DNA of 9,538 nucleotides from an uncultured Eubacterium sp. GTDB lineage: Bacteria; Bacillota; Clostridia; Oscillospirales; Acutalibacteraceae. This document shows, one piece after another, positions 1-4,890 of the stretch; positions within the stretch are counted from its first letter, which is position 1; each line of letters begins with the position of its first letter. A program made the translations under genes and the position numbers. The DNA is taken from assembly GCA_905233805.1 (NCBI GenBank), contig CAJOER010000029.1:2548-12085 (forward strand), given 5' to 3'. The notes beneath the pieces are model-generated. The model was not told the origin of the DNA and made no database searches. It saw only the letters and a program-made list of their open reading frames with translations.

Positions 1-421
<421 letters not shown>

Positions 422-648
422 TTGTATCTTAACAGCCCTCAGGCTGCCAAAATCATCCTAAAAGCTCTCCAGCTCTCGCTGTCGTCTTCTAAATTACTGT
501 CGCTTCTTTTTGAAGCTTTCGGAGTATTTTCATACTCAATTATTTCGGGTTCCTTTTCGTCGTTATTTAATTTCCTTGGTTCATGCCGCCAGGCGTCGGA
601 AAACCGCTTAAAATCAAGCTATTTTCTTTATGCCTATTTTGCGACGGC
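422..648 (-). other. 16S rRNA leader (transcribed spacer upstream of mature 16S)
   Basis: This is the stretch between the predicted rRNA transcription start (about 648) and the mature 16S end. It should be transcribed and then removed by processing. A short hairpin, CAGCC-TGAG-GGCTG on the minus strand (about 433-447), lies just before the mature 5' end. I could not identify a convincing boxA antitermination element. Positions 442-618 are open in one minus frame and look like a protein fragment, which is described separately. Confidence 0.75.
439..618 (-). pseudogene. Protein-like open stretch inside the 16S leader, possible gene remnant
   Basis: One minus-strand frame is open for 59 codons between a TAG (619-621) and a TGA (439-441). 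It contains no ATG, GTG or TTG except an ATG five codons before the stop, so it cannot be a normal gene. Its translation nevertheless looks like real protein: a very acidic, polar stretch (EKEPEIIEYENTPKASKRSD) followed by NLEDDSESWRAFRMILAA. Codons are rich in GAA/GAC/AGC as in coding DNA. From memory, the SWRxFRI pattern resembles the region before the Rossmann domain in some LOG/TIGR00730-family proteins (SWRxFRIMxEF); this similarity is tentative. It could be a decayed gene start captured in the rRNA leader, a repeat-derived assembly junction, or chance. Confidence 0.3.
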
Positions 649-654
649 CTTGAC

Positions 655-683
655 ATAATAACAAATCTAAAACCAAATGTCAA
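655..683 (-). promoter_or_regulatory. Sigma-A promoter of the rRNA operon
   Basis: On the minus strand there is a perfect -35 TTGACA (678-683), a 17-nt spacer and a -10 TATTAT (655-660). Just upstream, 687-712 is almost pure A/T with runs of T and A on the minus strand, as expected of an UP element that boosts rRNA promoters. Transcription should start near 648, giving a leader of about 225 nt. This is the only strong promoter seen between the small ORF at 831-1058 and 16S. Confidence 0.85.
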
Positions 684-785
684 CACTTTTTTTAAAAAAA
701 TTTAACTATTTTCACACCCTTCCGTGCGTTCCCATTTTTACCCCTGTTTCAGTAATCACAATATTTCGGGCGTCGCTCTTGGAAC

Positions 786-824
786 AATACTATATATAGA
801 ATTGATTATAATATATATAATACT
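786..824 (-). repeat. AU-rich hairpin between the small ORF and the rRNA promoter
   Basis: AATACTATATATA (786-798) and TATATATAATACT (812-824) can pair as RNA from the minus strand into a 13-bp stem with two G-U wobbles and a 13-nt loop. It begins 7 nt after the stop of the 75-residue ORF. The stem is nearly all A-U and no T-run follows, so it is not a standard intrinsic terminator. It may still mark the 3' end of the gpr-spoIIP transcript. The rest of 684-830 holds only the A/T tract upstream of the rRNA promoter. Confidence 0.35.
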
Positions 825-830
825 TTTACA

Positions 831-1058
831 TTATAATATAGGCGATGTCAGTGACGACCATTTCTCTAGCGCCGTTTCGGCTTTCTTTTTCACTTTTAAA
901 AGGTCTATTTCGCATCCCATAACGCTCAGCGTCTTCCCTTCAATCGAAATAAGCTCCGCCGAATCATATCCGAGCGAAGCCGTATTCTTATATGCAACCG
1001 CCGTTCCCGTTACGAGAACAAACAGTGCAGATATTAAAATTATAACCGTCTTTTTCAT
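831..1058 (-). CDS. Small secreted or membrane-anchored protein downstream of spoIIP
   Basis: A 75-residue protein that I do not recognise. Residues 4-22 form a hydrophobic segment (VIILISALFVLVTGTAVA) after two lysines. It reads as a signal peptide with possible cleavage after AVA, or as a single anchor. The remaining roughly 50 residues are mixed polar and contain one cysteine (MGCEIDLL) and a lysine-rich stretch (KVKKKAE). The start ATG lies one base after the spoIIP stop codon and has only a weak ribosome binding site, so translation is probably coupled to spoIIP. In Bacillus a small gene, yqxA, occupies the same place after spoIIP. I see no clear sequence match, so only the position is comparable. 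If real, it is probably made in the same sporulating cell as SpoIIP. Confidence 0.65.
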   Translation of the reverse strand: MKKTVIILISALFVLVTGTAVAYKNTASLGYDSAELISIEGKTLSVMGCEIDLLKVKKKAETALEKWSSLTSPIL

Positions 1059-1059
1059 T

Positions 1060-2202
1060 TTACTTCACGTACTTTTCATTCATCAAATCCCCGAGCGCCC
1101 TGCCGAACAGTCTTGCCGAATAGCACGCCTCGTCAAGCGTATTAGCGTCCGTGCCTATTTCAAGCAGGAAGGAGTTATGCGTTTCGTACATATTGTACTT
1201 CCTCTGCGAGAACAGTATCGGGCGCATTAATCCCGAATACAAAGAGTTCACTTTTTTCTGCACCTGCAAATCAAAGCGCAGGTTGTATTCCCAGTCGGGG
1301 AAGTTTGTTACAAGCCCGTACTCGCAGGGCGCTATGAGCATCATCTTTGCCGCCTTCTTTTTATTGATAACGGCGGTGGGCTTTACCTTGGTTTTATCCG
1401 AATATGTAATATCGTCCCTGTGCAGGTCTATTGTAACTTCAATCGACGGGTATTCTTCAAGATATTTTTCAACGCTTTTACGAGAGTTATCATAGCTCGA
1501 ATTATAGTCCCTGTCGTGAATTGTTTTATCGTGAATGACCTTGAAGCCCGCCTTTTCAAGCTCCTTTACGAGTTCTTCTCCGACGCGTACAACGTTCCTT
1601 GCGGGATTTTCGGAGCGCGCGTCGGAGCTTATATAATAACCCGTGTCGAGAAGCGAATACGCCTCGGTTGTATGAGAATGATAAACGAGAACCGAGGGCT
1701 TTGATTTATCACCGATTATCAAATCAGAGTCCTGCTTCAGCAGGCTCCGGATATCGGGCTTGTAAAACTCGGAAGGTATCTTGCTTTGCACTTCAATTCC
1801 GTCATACGAAATCACCGTTCCTCCGCCCAGATAGGGTTTCTCGCTCGTTTTTCCCTTTGCCTTGCTTTTGCCGTAAGTCTTTTTTGCTTCCTTCATAAGC
1901 TTTCTGATATCCGAAGGCGTTTCGGTTATACCGTAACCGTCATCGCTATCCTTTGAACCTGTTACCCTCATAACCGGCTTCTCTTGCGGGGCAGTAGTAT
2001 TATTAACGCTCTTTTCGGGAATATAATCGGAAATTTTTGACTCAAAACGGGAATATAAACCGTCCGGCGCGGAACATTTTGCAAGCGCCATTGAAAGCGG
2101 AAGCGCATAAGGTGAAAGCACGGGCATAAAATTAAACGCCGTACCGACGCAGCCGAGCAGAATTATAACTTTTGATATAAAAACAACCGTCTCTTTTTTC
2201 AT
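1060..2202 (-). CDS. spoIIP: Stage II sporulation protein P (engulfment peptidoglycan hydrolase)
   Basis: SpoIIP is the cell-wall amidase/endopeptidase of the SpoIID-SpoIIM-SpoIIP complex that thins septal peptidoglycan so the mother cell can engulf the forespore. The 380-residue protein has an N-terminal membrane anchor (about residues 6-29), a variable low-complexity linker (about 60-125), and a C-terminal catalytic domain from about residue 168. Family motifs are clear: YHSHTTEAY (174-182; H175, H177 and E180 are expected metal-site or catalytic positions), HDKTIHDRDYNSSY (224-237), DLHRD (259-263), and LLEIGTDANT with E348 and N354. The length is normal for clostridial SpoIIP. The ATG at 2202 follows AGGTG by 5 nt. 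It lies 50 nt downstream of gpr, the conserved gpr-spoIIP order, and the two are likely co-transcribed in sporulation. A sigma-E-type promoter in the gap was sought but not convincingly found. Confidence 0.96.
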   Translation of the reverse strand: MKKETVVFISKVIILLGCVGTAFNFMPVLSPYALPLSMALAKCSAPDGLYSRFESKISDYIPEKSVNNTTAPQEKPVMRVTGSKDSDDGYGITETPSDIRKLMKEAKKTYGKSKAKGKTSEKPYLGGGTVISYDGIEVQSKIPSEFYKPDIRSLLKQDSDLIIGDKSKPSVLVYHSHTTEAYSLLDTGYYISSDARSENPARNVVRVGEELVKELEKAGFKVIHDKTIHDRDYNSSYDNSRKSVEKYLEEYPSIEVTIDLHRDDITYSDKTKVKPTAVINKKKAAKMMLIAPCEYGLVTNFPDWEYNLRFDLQVQKKVNSLYSGLMRPILFSQRKYNMYETHNSFLLEIGTDANTLDEACYSARLFGRALGDLMNEKYVK

Positions 2203-2214
2203 TTTTACACCTGT

Positions 2215-2247
2215 GTATCTGATTAATATATAGTATTCATCAGATAC
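2215..2247. repeat. Perfect 9-bp inverted repeat in the gpr-spoIIP gap
   Basis: GTATCTGAT (2215-2223) and ATCAGATAC (2239-2247) are exact reverse complements separated by 15 nt of A/T-rich sequence. The repeat fills the gap between the gpr stop codon and the spoIIP ribosome binding site (about 2208-2212). No T-run follows on the minus strand, so it is not a classic terminator. It could be an mRNA processing or stability hairpin that sets the gpr:spoIIP ratio, or a protein-binding dyad. Confidence 0.5.
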
Positions 2248-2252
2248 TGCGA

Positions 2253-3071
2253 TTATCCCACGAGGGCGTACAGTTCCTCACTGCTCAGTCCCTTTTGAAA
2301 ACAGACGTTTATCCCCATACCTATAAGCTTTGCGCCCTGCTCGCATATTCTGTCTATCTCACGCGGGGTAACATAGGCGCCGCTGCTCAGCGTATCCGAT
2401 ATAACCGCAGTGCTGACGACGGTCGGAATTCCTATTGAAATTACGGGAACGCCGAGCGTTTTTTCGGATATTTCAAAGCGGTGGTTTCCAACCCCCGAGC
2501 CGGGGGATATCCCCGTATCCGAAAACTGAACGGTATTCCCGAGCCTGTCCATTGAGGTTGCCGCAAGAGCGTCAACGACGATAATGCACGAGGGCTTAAT
2601 CTGATTTGCAACGCCCTTTATTATCTCCGCGGTTTCAATCCCCGTGTCGCCGAGGACTCCCGTAGAAACGCAGGCAACGCTGAAAAGCTCGCCGAGTCCG
2701 GATTCATCAGAGTCTGAAAGATGCCTTGTCGCGAGAATATAGCCGTTCACCTTAGGGCCGAGCGAATCCGCGGTGATATTCTTATTTCCAAGCCCCGCAA
2801 CAAGAACAGAATCGAGTTTTTCGGGAAGAATTCCTTTAAGGACAGACGCAAACTCATCAAGCCGCCCGTCGAATATATCGGTGTCGTTAACAAAGGACTT
2901 CACGCCCAGCGTAATATAGCAGCCCTGCGGCTTTTCAAGTTTTTTCGCCCCGTTTTCGTCGGTGATTCTAACCGTTGTTACGTTCCCTTTTTCTTCAACA
3001 ATTACTCCGCCGAGTTTCCCCGTTTCGCTTGACTCGTAACTTTCAAGCGCTAGGTCGGTTCTGCTTTCCGT
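2253..3071 (-). CDS. gpr: GPR endopeptidase (spore germination protease), non-standard start
   Basis: GPR (peptidase family A25) degrades small acid-soluble spore proteins at germination. It is made as a zymogen in the forespore. Family motifs are present: VAGLGNKNITADSLGP, TGIETAEIIKG, VVDALAA and SDTGISPGSGVGN. The two catalytic aspartates expected from Bacillus GPR correspond to the D in ADSLGP (about residue 102) and the D in VVDALAA (about 166). The first usual start codon is GTG at 2903, but the frame stays open upstream and encodes the conserved RTDLALES and CYITLG blocks, so GTG would cut off the true N-terminus. No ATG, GTG or TTG exists between 2903 and the in-frame TGA at 3087-3089. 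I place the start at ACG (3069-3071), 8 nt after GAGG, giving 272 residues that would begin M-ESRTDLALES. The length is shorter than Bacillus GPR (about 370) because a C-terminal insertion is absent. The start is unusual; the identity is not in doubt. Confidence 0.9.
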   Translation of the reverse strand, partial: TESRTDLALESYESSETGKLGGVIVEEKGNVTTVRITDENGAKKLEKPQGCYITLGVKSFVNDTDIFDGRLDEFASVLKGILPEKLDSVLVAGLGNKNITADSLGPKVNGYILATRHLSDSDESGLGELFSVACVSTGVLGDTGIETAEIIKGVANQIKPSCIIVVDALAATSMDRLGNTVQFSDTGISPGSGVGNHRFEISEKTLGVPVISIGIPTVVSTAVISDTLSSGAYVTPREIDRICEQGAKLIGMGINVCFQKGLSSEELYALVG

Positions 3072-3105
3072 ATAAATCGCCTCAATTCAGGTGTATTTCA
3101 TTAAA

Positions 3106-3134
3106 AGTATACCCAAAAATAAAAAAAGACTTGC
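3106..3134 (-). promoter_or_regulatory. Possible forespore (sigma-F/G-like) promoter of gpr
   Basis: On the minus strand GGGTATACT (3106-3114) fits the sigma-F -10 pattern GGNNANANT. GCAAG (3130-3134), 15 nt upstream of it, is only a partial match to the -35 GYATA. Transcription would start near 3099, giving a leader of about 28 nt that includes the GAGG before the proposed ACG start. Known forespore control of gpr by sigma-F and sigma-G in Bacillus supports the reading. The -35 overlaps the -35 of the divergent rpsT promoter. Confidence 0.4.
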
Positions 3135-3159
3135 ATTTTATATTTACTTGTGATAATAT
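3131..3159 (+). promoter_or_regulatory. Sigma-A promoter of rpsT
   Basis: TTGCAT (3131-3136), a 17-nt spacer and TAATAT (3154-3159) form a good vegetative promoter. Transcription should start near 3166, leaving a leader of about 100 nt before the rpsT start codon. Confidence 0.7.
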
Positions 3160-3176
3160 AACTAACGCACATAAAA

Positions 3177-3237
3177 CAAGCCGACCGTGTTAAGGCTTGA
3201 TAAATCATAAAGCAATAATATTCACTGTCATTATTGC
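3177..3237 (+). promoter_or_regulatory. Two-hairpin 5' leader of rpsT
   Basis: The rpsT leader can form two simple hairpins: CAAGCC/GGCTTG (3177-3182 with 3194-3199, loop 11 nt) and the perfect 8-bp GCAATAAT/ATTATTGC (3212-3219 with 3230-3237, loop 10 nt). The second ends 17 nt before the ribosome binding site. Ribosomal protein leaders often bind their own product to control translation, so this could be an S20 autoregulatory element. I know no established motif that matches it, so the role is inferred. Confidence 0.4.
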
Positions 3238-3268
3238 GTATTGATTAACTTCATAAAGGAGTAACAGA

Positions 3269-3526
3269 ATGGCTAATATTAAATCAGCAAAGAAAAGAGT
3301 TAAGGTTAACCAGAAGAAGGCTGCTAACAACAAGGCTCGTAATTCTGCGCTCAAGACAGCTATTAAGAAGGCTAACGCAGCAATCGAGAATAACGCTGAC
3401 GATAAGGAAGCTGTAGTTAAGGACGCAATCAAAAAGATTGACCAGGCTGCAAGCCACAATCTTATCCACAAGAATTGCGCGTCAAGAAAGAAGAGCAACC
3501 TTGCTAACAAACTCAACAAAGCGTAA
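3269..3526 (+). CDS. rpsT: 30S ribosomal protein S20
   Basis: The 85-residue, lysine-rich protein begins MANIKSAKKRVKVNQKKAAN and ends with the SHNLIHKNCASRKKSNLANK block, both typical of bacterial S20. S20 binds 16S rRNA early in assembly of the small subunit. AAAGGAG (3255-3261) sits 7 nt before the ATG. The gene has its own promoter and terminator and so forms a single-gene unit divergent from gpr, the same layout as in Bacillus. Codons are biased towards AAG and GCT, as expected of a highly expressed gene. Confidence 0.98.
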   Translation: MANIKSAKKRVKVNQKKAANNKARNSALKTAIKKANAAIENNADDKEAVVKDAIKKIDQAASHNLIHKNCASRKKSNLANKLNKA

Positions 3527-3533
3527 AATGATT

Positions 3534-3566
3534 AAGACTTCCGTAAATCGGAGGTCTTATTTTTTT
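3534..3566 (+). terminator. Intrinsic terminator of rpsT
   Basis: AAGACTTCCG (3534-3543) pairs with CGGAGGTCTT (3549-3558), with one G-U wobble and a 5-nt loop, followed by an A and seven Ts. It begins 7 nt after the rpsT stop codon. Confidence 0.9.
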
Positions 3567-3581
3567 GTAATACAATTTTGC

Positions 3582-3609
3582 TTGACTTTGATAATAAATG
3601 TTATATAAT
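3582..3609 (+). promoter_or_regulatory. Sigma-A promoter of the acidic membrane protein gene
   Basis: TTGACT (3582-3587), a 16-nt spacer and a perfect TATAAT (3604-3609) lie 35 nt upstream of the start codon at 3645. Since the rpsT terminator lies before it, this promoter should define a new transcript covering 3645-3968, and by read-through perhaps the patatin gene. Confidence 0.8.
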
Positions 3610-3644
3610 AGAATTGATACAAGAATTTTTTAGGAGGTCTGATT

Positions 3645-3968
3645 ATGGACTTTAAAAAACTTTTTAAGATTATTGCTGTAATCGCAGCCCTCTGCGCTCT
3701 TGCTGCAGCAGCTTATGTTGCATTTAAAAAGCTTACCGGCAAGGACGAGCCTGAATACTTTGACGACAACGATTTCTTCGAGTGCGATAACGACCTTGAA
3801 ATCGTTGAGGTTAAAGAGGAAGCTCCCGCTGAGGAGCCGGCACCGGCTGAAGAACCCGCCGAAGAGCCCGCGATTGAGGAAGACGAAATCGAGGCGCCCG
3901 AAGAAATTACAGAACCCGAAGCAGAAGGCGAGTTTGAACTTGCAGAGGAGCCGAAAGAGGCGGAATAA
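3645..3968 (+). CDS. Small membrane-anchored, highly acidic protein
   Basis: A 107-residue protein of unknown function. A basic start (MDFKKLFK) precedes one membrane segment (about residues 9-27, rich in Ala/Ile/Val), which is followed by KKLTGKDE. From residue 34 to the end only two lysines and no arginines occur among dozens of Glu/Asp. Residues 58-76 hold an imperfect repeat of the type EEPA (AEEPAPAEEPAEEPA), probably an extended, unstructured tail. The positive-inside rule does not settle the topology, because basic residues flank both sides. AGGAGG (3632-3637) sits 7 nt before the ATG and the promoter is strong, so the protein is probably abundant. The gene ends just before an intrinsic terminator. 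No enzyme motif is visible; a scaffold or charge-shield role would be a guess. Confidence 0.85.
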   Translation: MDFKKLFKIIAVIAALCALAAAAYVAFKKLTGKDEPEYFDDNDFFECDNDLEIVEVKEEAPAEEPAPAEEPAEEPAIEEDEIEAPEEITEPEAEGEFELAEEPKEAE

Positions 3969-3979
3969 TTCAAATCAGT

Positions 3980-4007
3980 TAAGGCGGCTTTGCCGCCTTA
4001 TTTTTTT
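3980..4007 (+). terminator. Intrinsic terminator between the acidic protein and patatin genes
   Basis: AAGGCGGC (3981-3988) and GCCGCCTT (3992-3999) form a perfect GC-rich stem with a 3-nt loop, with an additional T-A pair at the base (3980/4000) and seven Ts at 4001-4007. It ends 13 nt before the patatin start codon, with that gene's ribosome binding site immediately after the T-run. Confidence 0.92.
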
Positions 4008-4020
4008 AGAGGTATAAAAG

Positions 4021-4869
4021 ATGTATAAATCAGGTCTTGTATTAGAGGGCGGCGGCTCGCGCGGTATATTCACAAGCGGCGTGCTTGACGCTTTTCTTGA
4101 AAAGGAAATAGAATTTCCCTATGTTATCGGAGTATCAATGGGAAGCTGCAACGCCGCCTCGTTTATCGCAAAATGCAGGAAACGGCAGCACGATATTACG
4201 ATAAATTACATAAACGATAAAAGATATATGAGCCTTTCCAACATAGTCAAGCTCGGCGAATATCTTGACGGCGAGTGGATTTTCGGCGAACTGACCTACG
4301 ATCTCGCCCCGCTCGATTACGATACGTTTGAAAAATCGAATACGGTATTCTGCTGCGTTACGGCTAACGCAAAGACGGGCAAGGCGGAATACTTTTATCC
4401 GAAAACACTCAGGGAAAGGGGCTGCCCCGAAGTGCGGGCAAGCTGTTCAATGCCGATAGCTACAAAGGGAGTTGTCATAGGCAAGGATTTATACTACGAC
4501 GGTGGACTGATTGATTCAATCCCGCTTGAAAAGGCGCTTTACGACGGGTGCGAAAAGGCGGTAGTCATCCTCACCCAGCACAGGGGCTACGTGAAACAGC
4601 CGGTAAATGAAAACGTTGTAAAGCTGATAAAGAAATACCCCCTGACGGCGCAGGCTCTGCTCAACCGCCACGAGGTATATAACAAACAGCTTGAATACGT
4701 ATATGAAAAAGAAAAGGAGGGGCTTGCCCTCGTAATTCTGCCGCCCTGCCCTCTCGACTGCCCGACTCTTGAAAAAAGCACGGCAAAGCTTGAGGCGATA
4801 TATCAGCTCGGATATAAGCAGGGGCTTGAAAACGCAGAAAAGGTTAAAGAATATATAAAAAGTGACTGA
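4021..4869 (+). CDS. Patatin-like phospholipase family protein
   Basis: A 282-residue serine acyl hydrolase of the patatin/RssA-YjjU type, probably acting on phospholipids or lysophospholipids; the substrate is not known. The N-terminal oxyanion loop GGGSRG (10-15) and the nucleophile elbow GVSMG (37-41, Ser39) are intact. The second half of the Ser-Asp dyad is DGG (160-162, Asp160). No signal peptide or membrane segment is seen, so it is probably cytoplasmic. AGAGG (4008-4012) precedes the ATG by 8 nt. No promoter fits in the 13 nt between the preceding terminator and the gene, so expression probably depends on read-through from 3604 or on an undetected promoter inside the acidic gene. The last codons lie inside the terminator hairpin shared with the convergent GDPD gene. 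Confidence 0.93.
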   Translation: MYKSGLVLEGGGSRGIFTSGVLDAFLEKEIEFPYVIGVSMGSCNAASFIAKCRKRQHDITINYINDKRYMSLSNIVKLGEYLDGEWIFGELTYDLAPLDYDTFEKSNTVFCCVTANAKTGKAEYFYPKTLRERGCPEVRASCSMPIATKGVVIGKDLYYDGGLIDSIPLEKALYDGCEKAVVILTQHRGYVKQPVNENVVKLIKKYPLTAQALLNRHEVYNKQLEYVYEKEKEGLALVILPPCPLDCPTLEKSTAKLEAIYQLGYKQGLENAEKVKEYIKSD

Positions 4870-4890
4870 TTATTCATCAGTCACTTTTTT
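4857..4890. terminator. Bidirectional terminator formed by the overlapping 3' ends of two genes
   Basis: AAAAAGTGACTGAT (4857-4870) and ATCAGTCACTTTTT (4876-4889) are perfect reverse complements (14 bp) around a 5-nt loop. Read rightward it ends in Ts; read leftward it also ends in a T-run, so it can stop transcription from both sides. It contains the stop codons of both flanking genes, which abut at 4869/4870. Confidence 0.9.

Noticed and set aside
650..683. Plus-strand TTGACA at 650-655 as a promoter
   Set aside because: No -10 element at proper spacing and no plus-strand gene follows; the TTGACA/TATTAT pair on the minus strand explains the sequence as the rRNA promoter.
791..840. Repeated TATATA/TATAAT sequences as an additional rRNA promoter
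   Set aside because: Several -10-like strings occur, but none has a -35 at 16-18 nt; simple A/T richness explains them.
2253..2903. gpr starting at GTG 2903 (216 residues)
   Set aside because: This would remove the conserved RTDLA and CYITLG segments that are plainly encoded just upstream in the same frame, and no ribosome binding site precedes it.
3713..3973. 86-codon minus-strand open frame, Ser-rich, opposite the acidic protein gene
   Set aside because: It is a shadow of the GAA/GAG/GCC-rich repeats on the plus strand (Glu codons read as Phe/Ser, Ala as Gly/Ser). The plus frame has the promoter, ribosome binding site and terminator.
3700..4017. 105-codon plus-strand frame, Lys/Arg/Pro-rich, overlapping the acidic protein gene
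   Set aside because: It is an out-of-frame shadow that would run through the intrinsic terminator stem; it lacks a ribosome binding site.
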